A stretch of DNA of 63,046 nt, from the NCBI GenBank assembly GCA_004009845.1, contig RMBW01000143.1, forward strand, positions 1-63,046, given 5' to 3'. Positions 24,348-36,200 of this stretch are shown here, one piece after another. The notes below the pieces were generated by a model that searched no databases, was not told the origin of the DNA, and saw nothing but the letters and a program-made list of their open reading frames with translations. The position numbers were made by a program, and so were the translations under genes. This DNA comes from Davidsoniella eucalypti. Lineage: Eukaryota; Ascomycota; Sordariomycetes; Microascales; Ceratocystidaceae. The stretch's first letter is position 1, and each line of letters starts with the position of its first letter.

Positions 24348-24590
24348 TGATAACCCTCGGCCTGGCACAATATGGCAGTTGCTTCTTCTGTTCCAGCCCA
24401 GCACGGTCGAAGAGGAAAGTGCAATTACGCCTTTAAAGGAAGCCCAGGAGATAGATATAAAGAAAGAGAACAGGAAAAAGAGGAGGACAAGAAAAGCCCC
24501 CAAATGATAATCAATGCAAATACTGACTTGATGCTACGACAAGCACGGCCAGGGAGACAAAAAAAGATACTACAAAGATAGCAAAGATAA
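24348..24590 (-). promoter_or_regulatory. GATA-site cluster upstream of the azgA-like gene
   Basis: HGATAR words on the + strand: TGATAA at 24348-24353 and 24505-24510, AGATAG at 24576-24581, AGATAA at 24585-24590. AreA-type GATA factors control purine uptake in aspergilli. Four sites within about 300 bp of the ATG are compatible with nitrogen regulation. No CGG-N6-CCG site of the UaY type was found by eye. Confidence 0.35.
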
Positions 24591-27323
24591 CGGCGGAGCC
24601 CAAAATCAGACGCTCAGAGGCGATGTGACCACCGAGAAGGAGCCAAATGACGGATCGGGAAAGAGGCGAGTCTTCCAATTATCAGCAGAAAAACAGCGTC
24701 AGGGGAAGGATCCAAAAGAAGAAAAAGGAAAAAGGAAAAAGAACAGCGGAATAGATTGCTGAATAAACTTATTACGAAGTAAACGGCCTCTCGAATTATC
24801 GTGAGCAGGCAACGAAGATAAAAAAAAAGATCGAGATCCAGCTTTCGGTCTGGCTGTTGATTTTCTACAGTGAGAATCAAAGCTTGTGATTGCTTGTTCG
24901 AAATACCTCGTCGAGTCTTGACGGGAACAGAAACGCAATGAGAAGCTAGGCGAGCCACCAAGACAAGAACAATCTTGCTTTTTTGCTATAAACAAGTCGA
25001 GGACAAGACACCGAGACACTCTTTCTTGCCAAGATACAGAAGAAGAAAAAAGAGCTGCCTGTGGTCCTTTATATGTGCCTCCAGATCTTGCCCGCCTCTC
25101 ACCAGAATAAACACAAAAAGGCCCATGCTCTCTCTTTCCGCCGCGGGCTGGAACTACACGACTTCTGCGCTCCAAGGACAATGTTTCTCTATCCATGTAG
25201 TGTGCATTATGTGTGTAGGTTTCTCTCTTGTGCTTGGTGTACCCGTTCGACCCATCCCTCACAGAAATCCAGATTACGGACTTCGCAGGAGAATTCCAAG
25301 GACAAAAGCTGGCAAAAGCAGCCTATAGCACCCATAATCTGGCTTTTGTTCGTCACACAGTAATCCAGGTGAGCGAGGCCTTTGTACCGGCGGACTTTGC
25401 AAGGAAAACTTGTGCTGGTTTCGTCGGGCGATACCGTTGCGGCTAAATTTCACTATCTTCCAGTCGTTCATCCATATCTTTTGTTTGTTTTCGACGACTA
25501 AGATCTTGGAGACTTTTGTTTCTACTTATCTCTTCTCATCTCATCCCGCGCACAGGGAACAGAAAGCAGAGAAAACGCCGGTAAGAAAGGGTGTGCTAGG
25601 GGTGTGGGATGTATTAGTGCTATGCAGGATCCCAACCGACGAACACCAGGAGTGGCTCTAGCGAAGGAATAGAAAAAGGCATCCCATGCAGTTTGTAATT
25701 ACCAACCCAGAAGAAACAAGCAGCTGAACCATCATGCCCTCTCCATCCAGCAAAACAGTCAGTGGCAGCTATCAATAGCCACTGAGCCAGCCCAAACCCC
25801 TCAAAGCTTGTTATACAAAACGCCATGGTTAGAGCGGCTGTCTCGTTGCCCGCCTGAAGCCAGTGTTTCCTCTTTTCTTTTGGATGGTATGCAGTCTGGC
25901 TCGTCACAAACAAAACTAGGCAAGAAAAAAAATGTCTCTTCGTAAGCCCTCACCTTGAGATACCAACTCCTCCATCCAATACATCCCACCTCAAAGCTCA
26001 GAGCTCGAAGCTTATCTGAATATCAGGCCATAGCTTTGCTTTTCGTGCATGGAAACTCCACTGCAAGTCTCATACTCGGTTGTAGTCCTCAAGGAGAATA
26101 ATTGGCATCGGAGTTGATGATAGCCATAGAAATGTCTTTCCTGTAGCCTCCCGTCGGGTGGCTATAACACGAGATTTTTCCAGCATTCTTTTTCCTTATA
26201 AGACTTGACATATAACGGCTTGTCTTATTCGAAGCTGTTTGGCATTTCCGTAAATCCTCTGTCCCCGACTCTATTGTTTGGACACATATCAAGAGGCGTT
26301 CGTTGTGAGAACCAGATGAATCACTAACTAGATATATGCCTCCCATACTGTGGTTTTCTCTTTTACAAGTGTCTCGTTCCCAGAAACCAACTAACAACTA
26401 CATGCTCGTGGAATCCCAAGTTCGGAAACGGCCGACGATGGTTTCGTATTCTACCGTTGATATTCGTTGTCTTGAGCCTCTTGTCGGATATACACCTGTA
26501 GCTCAAAGCCATAGACAAAAGCAGCAAAAAAATGCCTCGCTTACGCACAGAGGCTTATCTAACAGCCCATCACACACCCTATCGTTAGATCTATAACCAG
26601 TAAGATGTGCATAAACGTCACAAAGTACACCAAAAATCCCGATCCTCTCGCCGAAAGTACCAACATCTGAGCCGAAAGAGAAAGATCTCATGGCTTGAAA
26701 TCGCATAACGAGCAAGCCAATAATGCGTTGCTAAAGTTCCTGATTCATCATTCCTGGAGTAACAATGCCTTGTAGGCGAAGTAGCTATCAATCAATATTG
26801 TTTTTATAGCGTTCCAATGCATATTCTCAAACTAGTTCTTCTAGCAGTCCCACCGATATCCGCAGATCACCGAACCTGTCAGCCGGTCTGGGAATTCCTA
26901 CCGTCCTTTACTGCGTTCCCGCACTTGCCGACCTACACTTCTTGATACTGTAGACTTTCTAGAGTGTCTAGATCGCATTTATCCAGTGTTTTCCACGCCG
27001 CCTACTCTGCTATACAGTACTCGGTCTTTTCTGCCAAGCCAAGAAAGAGAAAAAAGATGGGTTTCCTTGTCACCATTCGATACAATAAAAACCGGTCCTA
27101 CCGTGACAGAAGCTTCGGATGCCACCAACCATATCGCCTGTGTCGCCGTTTCTACATGTTTGATAGGATAGTCCAGCTTTAGCAAAGTAACATCAAGTCA
27201 GGAACGCTATATCAGCTGCCTTTCAAGCTGGTGAAAAGGGATTCGGTGAAGCCATTCAATGGCGGTCCAGCAAGTTGTCTGTAGACGCAAGTTGAACATG
27301 ACATATCTGTGAATACCCCGTGT

Positions 27324-27341
27324 AACCCTACTGTTAGGGTT
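27324..27341. promoter_or_regulatory. Telomere-motif inverted repeat 1 (AACCCTA/TAGGGTT)
   Basis: AACCCTA-CTGT-TAGGGTT: perfect 7-bp arms with a 4-bp spacer. The arms match the fungal TTAGGG telomere unit and the telobox bound by Tbf1/Teb1-type Myb proteins. It lies in a region without coding sequence. Confidence 0.55.
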
Positions 27342-28986
27342 TGTCGAGGGGGTGTGCTTTTAGTGCTGATAGCGGCTCATTTGAAATATTAATCAGATCG
27401 AGAAAGCCTCGGTCCTTTTTACTGATTGGTTTAGTCACAGAAAGAAGCAATAGAAAAGAAAGAAAATCTTGTTAGTAACCTTTTTCTCTTGTAGGAAAGG
27501 ACTGAAGCTTCATCTTTTCCCCACAAAACACGTGATAAACTGCCACTATGGAATCGATGTTGATTTACAGATATTTTGGTCTTCTAGTTACAGGTCTAGA
27601 ATATATCTCTACTCTCTAGTGAACATAATTTACATATATTTGTGTGCCTAGAGGCTTACAATCATAACAATCGGGGCCCCATCATCATCGAATGTCGGTG
27701 ATGTTATAGTAGCAACTCCGGCCATCTACTTTATTTTTTCCCTGGTGTCGTCATACCCAAGTCCTCGATAAGCTCCAAGAAAGCAAACGACAGGGCCTTT
27801 GTTCTTCTTTACCATTACGATTCGTAAAATCGAGGAAATCCCGATAAGCAAACTCGATCGTTTTCCCTCCGTATTTCCATCCATCACTCACTCCACCACA
27901 TATCACGTACTAATATCATTGGACTGTTCCACCAAAATCTGCAAAAGAGACAAGAGTTTATGTCTCTCTTTCTTGTGAATTGTTTTACATGTCTCTGTTT
28001 TTAATAGCCAGTTTCCTATGCAGTTTCTTCCTCTTCTTTGATTTTGTTTCTTCATTTTGCCAACGCATCATCCTGCAACTATCCGTTCTGTCGCTATAAT
28101 AAAAAAAATTGCCATAGACCTAGGAATGCTACTTTTAAATGTTCCGAGATAACAGCATAAAAATCCTACACTAGCTATAAGTTTAGTGTCTTTTAGTTCG
28201 CCGGTCGATACATTGACATCCGTAAAACAATCATGTCTATACAGTCTTTTCAGTACTAGTAGTTTCATAGTTTTGTTTCTACTTTTCGGTTCAAGACTAA
28301 AGTTTTGAGTGCAAAGAAATTCAACCCTTTTGTTCTGCCTGGCTTGTAATTTCTCTTATTAGCCATATCAAGTAGCACGTTTAAGCATCCTTTTGTATGA
28401 CCTTCGTGGCCTATTACATATATATTACACATTGGATATTATCATTATCTTTTTTTTTTCTGCTTGCAGCCACTGTGTTCCATGGCTTTTGTTTCCGAAA
28501 CAAGAGCACAGCATATGCTTTTCTTAGTATTCTGGAAATATTTAGGTACTAGTTATAAACATTTGGAATATATCGGAACGTTGAAAAGGTGTACCAGAAA
28601 GAAAAGTAGATAGACCGGGAGAAATTGACCGGAAAATATGAAGGACTATTTCGGTTTACTCCCACTAACCAACCATTTTTCTTTGTAATGAAAAATTAAC
28701 TTGGTACATGTTGTGATATGTATCTAGCTCATCAATCATAGTGAAGCTATGTGTATATTCGTGTTCTATGCAGAGAACAACTGGAACAATCCTTTCGTTC
28801 AAGATCTAAAGGAACTACAAAGGAAAGGCATGACGCAGGGAAAGTGAGACACATCGTGCCATACTGCCATATTCGAGAAGAAATGAAAACGATACGTTGA
28901 AGAACAGATGTTCTTCTGATTTTTTTGCATATAGTTGGAGTCAGTTTATACTTCATCCTGTTGTCAGAATTATACTACATGCTAAG

Positions 28987-29009
28987 TAACCCTATCGTCA
29001 TTAGGGTTA
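28987..29009. promoter_or_regulatory. Telomere-motif inverted repeat 2 (TAACCCTA/TAGGGTTA)
   Basis: TAACCCTA-TCGTCAT-TAGGGTTA: perfect 8-bp arms with a 7-bp spacer. This is the second such structure within 1.7 kb. The spacer differs from copy 1, so the two are not simple duplicates. Confidence 0.55.
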
Positions 29010-30248
29010 ATCATGCCAGTAACACTAGGGTACACCATGGAAATTGCAGGTAACCACCATCAAGAAAGCTCGATCTTGTCCTCCCGCATTTCATTCTCGA
29101 GATATATTGTCTTCATGCTCCACTACTTTCCATTCCCAGTTCATCATATACCAACAGACAGCCTCCAGATTTATAGGCAACAAGCTTTGAATAAGCAAGA
29201 GAGGCCATCTCAGTATCCCCAGATTTCAAATCTTCCTTCCCGATGTCACATTCCCGTCCTTTGGGATGTCTTGCTCTCAATCTCTAATTCTTGTTCCGAT
29301 TGTACATACATGGAAATATATTTACTGTGTACATCATGCTTGTTGATTTTTGTAGATTAGGAAGTTCTTAGATTATCTCCCCGTATCTCCGTCTGACCCT
29401 AGTACCCTATACTAAACAGAGCTGTTATTCAATTCTTAGCTCACTTACAGCTATTTGAATTAAATTCGTGACTTCAAACCCCAAATGAGCCCATCGGAAA
29501 CCGCAGGACTTAACAGCTCAGCCTACATTTCCATTATGCAATCGAAAGACTTACACACCAAACTTCAGGCCGCTGTCTGATTATAAAGATGAACCATATC
29601 TCCCCGTTGGTTCCCTAATCTCTAACGTCTTACTGTACTTTTGATAGACGTTTCAGCTCTTCTTTATCTTCTATGTGGCCGTTGCTTGGCTCTCCCATTC
29701 ACTTATATTCATTCCTTCGCCATGTGGAAATGTCACATTCGCCCTTTACCAGGCGATGTTATTTTCTGGTTATGATAAGCTACCCATCATCATCACAACT
29801 CAGCAACAGATAGTATACATACGTACACGGAACTGGCCGACCTCTACGCTTTTCGATATTCGCCTACTTCCTACTCTTATCTATCGCTTGTCTAGCATAC
29901 GAGTTAAAATACTTCGATATTTCACCATGCGACGTATACGGACTCCGGTATGACCGCCGACGTAGAAACAACGACTGGATATTTTATCACATTCACCAAT
30001 AGCACATATGCATTATGACGACCTATAATCTATGAAGAACAAAACAACGCATATATATTAATATCGACTATATGGTAAAAACTCTTTGTAGGCCGCCATC
30101 TCATCAAGACCTGCCCTGGCCTTATCAGAAGATGGACATATGCGACAATAAACAAACGCAAAACATAACATGATCGAAATAATCACACTAGACTGTAACA
30201 TGAGTCTGTGATATACAAATATCAAAACTTCATCTTCCCCCTCATCGT

Positions 30249-33200
30249 TTACGCGGGGTATGATCCAGGGATACTACCCGAGCTGTTGGCCTTCTTCGAC
30301 TTGCTACGACCAAAAAGTCGCGACGAACCTTCCTTGATGCGTGTAGCTAGGTCCTTTGACGGGGATCCGGAGTTTGTTCTAGGAATGGCAGATCCGCTAG
30401 TCTTGCCCGTAGAACTGCCAACCGCAGGTTCACTAGTAGTAGTTGTGCCTTGAGTAGGCATAGAAGTAGCCTGAGTGCCCGAGGCCATCTTCGAAGCATC
30501 AGTATGAGCGTGGGTTGAAGTGTAAAAGGCACCACCGGGAGATCCACCAGTCATATCACTAGGCTCACCAGTGCCATAGTAAGGCTGAGACGTAGTCATG
30601 CCCGTAGGACCCGTGGACTCACCCCGAGCTGCATCACGAGTACCGGTCATAGTGTAGTTGCCGTTATCGTAAACATTGCCGTACATGTTATCCTTGGTGT
30701 CCTTGCTGGCGACAGCCGACTCATTGCCCGGATGGTTGTGGTGGCTCAAAGTAGACGGGCCAGATGAAGTTGGGATCTGCGCCGAACGGACTCCGGTAGT
30801 CGCCGTAGGACCAGTGGTAGAAGCTTGAGGGGACTTGCCAGTCATTGCCGCGGTAGCAGCAGCAGTAGCAGCACCCATACCGGTTGCACCACCAATTTCA
30901 CCAACGGCGGCAGCCTTGGTGTTAGTGCGCGTGGCAGTTGACGGGTTTGGAGTCGAGCCAGCAGTAGCAGTAGTTGAATCTGGAGGGGGCGTCACAAAGA
31001 CAGTAGGTCCTCCCGCTGCCGAGCTAGTGCCCTCCGTGTCACCGGCAACACTGTGATGAAGCTTGTGTTCCTTATCATCTACAAACTCGCGTAGCTCCTC
31101 CTTGAGAGATTTATTGTTGGTGTTCTGATTGTTCATGTAAGTAGACTGCAGGTTACCACCGGGAGCAAGAATAGTAGGATCCGAAGTGTAGGTATCAGCT
31201 GCTGAGGCATGGTTCCAAGGGCCTGACCATTCTTCAGAGAGCTCAGAGTTATCGGCGGTCGTGTTTCCCTTATGAGAATGAGCCGCACTGCTTCCAAGTG
31301 CAGTGGCTCCAACAGCACCGCCAAAACCGCCCAATAGGTGACTATGGCGGTTTTGCTGCTTCTGAGCGTACGTGTCCGAAGGACTCTGGGCCGACGAGTC
31401 TTGAGCCGTTCTTTGCGTGGTATCACCAGACTTGGGTGATGCAATATTTCCCATGCCACTGGAAGCAACCTTATCCTTGGGGTGCTCTAGCTCATTTGAC
31501 TTCATGTGGTAGCTAGTGGAGGGGTGCGAAGAAGAGGGCGCTTGCTGCACATTCTCGGAGTACACATGCTTGGTTGGGATGACGCCGGCAGTTGGAACAT
31601 CGGCACGCCCAGTCTTCTTAGACAAGTCGCTGCCCTGCATGCGGTAGGAAGTATCTGCTTCATCATTCTTAGCCTCATTCCAGGCGCTGTCTTGGTTAGA
31701 GCGCAGAGCAGGTTCAGTAGCGTGCCTCAAGTTCGACGAGTCCATGTGATAACCACCGTCATGACCGTGGTGGTGGTGACCTGAGGCTACCATACCGGCG
31801 CCAGCAACGGCACCAACACCAGCAGATTTAATGCCGCTGTGCGATGTCTGGGCGTCCTCATAGTAAGACTTAGTACCATCAGTGGAGGTGTGGGTCTGAG
31901 AGGTGTGAGATCCCGAGGAAATTCCAGTGCTATCAGTGTTCTTCTGCTGGGATGAGGCCGGTGCCCACTGGTCGTGAGAGTGTTGGTGATCATAGGAATC
32001 TTCAAAATCACTTGACGAGACAGATGAAGTATACTCCTTGTCCTCCTTAGCCTGCTTCATAGCATCTGTAGATTTCTCTTTATGGCTGGTAGACAAGCCG
32101 AGAGCGGCAGCACCGGCACTAAGAGTGGCAGCGATAGTAGCGTCAAGACCCATGCCTGACCTGGCGTTAGAACGGTTAGAGCCTGTGTGAGTATGCTGAG
32201 TTGACTCGTCTGTGGCCTTTGTAGTGGGGGAACCAGCAGTGTAGCTTGCACCAGTGCGTGAAACGGGTGGCTGGTCGGAACCAGTGGCCCAGTAGTCTTC
32301 TTTGACGCTACGAGACATGTAGTTGGGGGGCTTGGAAGCAGAAGCCTGTTCGTAGTTCTTGTTTGTGGCGTTGTCAAGATGGGTAGGTGTTGATTCGGTC
32401 ACGTAATATCCATAAGGTGCCATGTTCTGAGAACCAGTAGAGCGCGAAGTCCCAGTTGCCTCTGTGAAAGAAGGTTTAGTAGTAGCACGTGAAGTAGGTC
32501 CATCCGAACTGTCGATGCCCGCAGAAGTAGTGGGAGAAGAAGTAGCTCCGGAAGTCACAATACCAGCGCCAATAGGAATGCCGGCAGCGGCAGCCGTAGT
32601 AGCGGGCGAAACACTAGAAACGCTAGAGGCCTGGAGCTGAGGATCAGGCAAGTTTTCCTGGACAGTATTTTGCTGCAGGGCTTTCTTATCAGCCTTTTTA
32701 GCCTTCTTCTTCTCCTTCTTCTTTTCCTTGCGGCTCAGCGAGGAGGCACCAGCTGCAACACCGCTAGTAGCAGCGGCACCCGCCAGCATTTCTCCAACGT
32801 TGGAGCCAAGCTTTTGGTTGGGATCGGCAGTGCTCCGAAGACTGTTGTTCGTGTTAACTCCTCCAGTGGTGCTATCATCCGAGCAATCAGACGAAGACAC
32901 GGTGCTGTTAGTATCTTGACGAACACTAGTACGACGGGCGGTAGAGGCTCCAATTGCCGTACCAGCACCGGCACCGGCACCGGCAAGAACTCCGCCAACG
33001 ATGGGAACATCACGAGTAGCGGACTTTTTGTGAGTAGCAGAGGTAGGGACAAAACGAGAGGTATTCATCTGAGAAGTGGCAGGGGCCTTGATCTCATTAG
33101 CAGAGAATCCGGGGTACGCAGATTTAGCCGGATCTTCGATAGCCGCAGAACCGTATGATCCCATCATTGGATCAGCAACATTTGCTGCCGCATCACGAGT

Positions 33201-36200
33201 CTTGCTCTGGGGGTAGCCAGTATCAGTAGTCTGGCGGACAGCATCCTTGTTTGCGCTATCCCGAGTCTGGGTGTCGGATGCCTGGGATTCATCGTGATGG
33301 CCAGAAAGACCAACGGCGGCAGCGGCAGCACCAGCAGCACTAGCAACTGTAGCACCAATACCACTCAGCATACCACCAGACGACTTAGACTGGGTAGTCT
33401 CATCAGTAGTCGTCTCCTGGCTAGTAGTCATACCAGAGGTGGTGCTGGTGGTAGCTTGAGCATCAGCATTTGACATCGAGGCACGGCGCAGAGAAGGATC
33501 CGGGTTAGACACTTGTGAAAGACGACGTCTATGCGTATTAGGAGTATGGACCAGCTGGCCAGGAACCGATGACATCTGGTAGCTAATGCTTTCGTTCGTG
33601 CGGGGGGTAGGCAGTAGTGTGGCCGAGCCACGGCGTTCACGCTTAGAATTCGTAGCAGCAAGTTCGGTAGTCTTGCCGTGGTTGGGTGGCAGTTCTCCCA
33701 ACTCGCGTAGCTCTTGCTCGGCCGCGTCAATCATGCTCCAAGCTTTGGGACGCTGGGAGTCACCAAGAACGTGAGGCTCGTTGGGGTTTACATCAATCAT
33801 CTCGCCGCCAGATGTATCCATGTTGGCGGTGTTTGCGTCATTGATTAAGCTAGGTCCGCTCAGCTCAGGGCCTGGAGTACCAGAGACAGAAAGAGTAGGG
33901 ATAGGAGCTGACGAGCCTGCCTTAACTCCAGACTCGGGGGAAACCCCAGAAAGGCCTTTGGTATTGTCTTTGCCCTTGATTCTATCAGAATAGTCTTGCT
34001 TGTTCGCTGTGCTACCAGTGGGCAAGGCACTAGAAGAGCCTGGAGCGGCCAAGGTCGTATCAGGCCGGTGGGGATCGTTGTATGAACGCGACTGGGTATT
34101 TCCCTCAGCCTTCTCGGTGTGTGGCTTGTTCTGCGAGTCCTTGGTGTTCCCGTCTGTGCCACCGCCTGAAATAGCAGCAGCAGCACCACCAAGGCCAACA
34201 GCGCCCAGAACAGTGCCGATAATTCCGCTATTGGAGCCCGAGTCAGGGCGGGTCTTATCGGTGTTTTCCATTGAGCGGTATTTGCCAGGAGTCTCAGGTA
34301 GCTCTTGATTGGCATACTTTCCCTCATTCATGGGCCGGATAGCAGCAGCGCCACGAGAGGTTGACTCTGAAGCGGTTAAAGGAACAAAGCTAGAGGTAGT
34401 AGCTTGCTTGCTCTGAAGAGGGACAGTAGATTTCGAAGAAGTGACGGCAGTCTGAGGAGCAGTGTTCTTGTAATCAGTCTCCTTCAGTGCCTTCTCGCTG
34501 ACCGCTCTCTCCTGGTGATCCTGGAGATTGCCTGTCTGTTGCTGATAGTACGAAGCTAGACCAGCACCAGCACCAGCAACTCCAGCAGCCGCGGTGCCAG
34601 TACCCAGATGAGATGTCGACTCAGAGGCCTTAGCAGCACTAGGGAACGAACCAGGAAGAGTATCAGATTCCTCACGAGCATGGCCCTTGGTAAACTTGCC
34701 AGAAGAGGGCACAGGAGCCACGTCGCTGTCGGCATTTCTACCAGAGATAGGGGCAGTAGTCGAGGTGGTTTGCGAGGGAGGAGAACTCGACTTGATTTGA
34801 GAGCCCAGCATGAGAGGGCTCCAGACCTTAGAGTTGTCGGATCCTGCCGCCTGAGTAGTGGGGGACTTGGCAGTCTTCAAGGCTTGAGTAGGCATAGTCT
34901 TGAGGTCAGTAGGAGTCTGTGAAGATCCCGATTCCATTTGAGCTCTCTGCGCGGAGTTTATTTTGGCAGATAAATCCCGAGATCCTACCTTGTGAGATAG
35001 AGTACTGACAGCGGCAACTCCAGCGCCAGTAGCACCAAGGGCAGCACCAGTTCTAGAAAGTCCACCAGTGGTAGGCGACGAATCAGTTGGCTGAACAGGG
35101 TACTTAGAACTAGATGTGTATTCCTTGCTGTACTGATCGGGCGTAGAGTGCATAGTGGCTACCTCAGAGTTGATACCGCTAGAAGAGCGAATCTCTTCAG
35201 TTGACCAGTTGGACTCGCTTCCGTACATGCCGAGAGGAGCTTGCAGCTGCTTGTTCTTGATACCAGATAAAGAAACAGCCGCGGTGTTAGCAGGAATGCT
35301 GCTGTCCCATTGTTCAGAGCTGTACTCGGCGTCGTTAGATGCGCGCTGAGTAGCAGCATGCTTTGTAGCGGGCGCGGTATAGATGTCAGTGGGAGGCTTG
35401 TCTTGGTCAGAAGTAGAACTCTGTCCGGTCGGATAGTCTTGATCAGTAGCATAGTCTTGACCAGTAGCATAGTCTTGACCAGAATATTCCTGGCCGTGAT
35501 AGCCCTGCTGGCTAGAGTAGCCTTGAGCCTGTTGATCACTCTGATGACCCCTGGAAGCTCCGTAGGCAGCACCGGCCGCGACACCAGAGGCAACAGGGAC
35601 GGCAACATTGCCAGTACCAAATCCACGAGAAGCACGATCACGCTGCTGCTCGGCACTCAGGTTCTGGCCCTGAGTGTAGTGCTGCTGGCCGTATTGAGTA
35701 GGGTACGGCTGCGAGCCAGCATACTGGCCCTGGTACGCATCGGCAGAGTAGTTCTGAGGATCGATTTGGTACGAGTCAGGCGAAGTAACATTCTTGTTAG
35801 AAGACTTGCGGTGCGCAGCGTAAGCTCCAGCACCAGTAGCACCGGTAGTGGCAGCGCCCAACGCACCAAACTGGGCCGCGTTGCGCGAGTGAGTGGCAGT
35901 GTTGGGGTTATATGCTTCATACTTCTTCTGCTGAGGATGAGAAGAGCCAGCCATAGAAGTGGCGGCAGGAGCCAGGGGGAAGGAACGATCATCAGAGGTC
36001 TGAGTGTTGCTAGCCACAGGGTGGTTGTGGGTAACAGGCGATTGGTACTGTTGCTGAGTGTACTGCTGTGACTGCTTGTTGGCGGTAGGAGCAGATGACG
36101 AGCCATAAGCAGCAGAAGCTGCGGCAGCGGGAATAGCAGGGGCAGCAGCTAGGACAGCACCGCGTGAGGATGATCCACCAGTAGCAGTAGTAGTATCGTC

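Larger units (their letters stand above)
24591..30248. other. Gene-poor region between the SLM1-type and azgA-like genes
   Basis: About 5.7 kb with only short, mutually overlapping frames, the longest 187 codons on the minus strand at 24699-25262 with no recognisable domain. Both flanking genes read leftward, so this should contain the SLM1 3' untranslated region and the azgA promoter, which is far more space than either needs. It is A/T-rich, with CT- and GA-rich runs. The only structured elements found are the two telomere-motif hairpins at 27324-27341 and 28987-29009. No tRNA or other RNA gene was identified. Confidence 0.45.

Noticed and set aside
24699..25262. 187-codon minus-strand frame
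   Set aside because: No domain, low-complexity Ser/Arg/Phe-rich ends and overlap with several + strand frames; no convincing start context or introns.
35310..36071. 253-codon + strand frame inside the SLM1-type gene
   Set aside because: Antisense shadow of the Ala/Ser/Thr-rich coding sequence, Val/Arg/Ser-rich with no domain.
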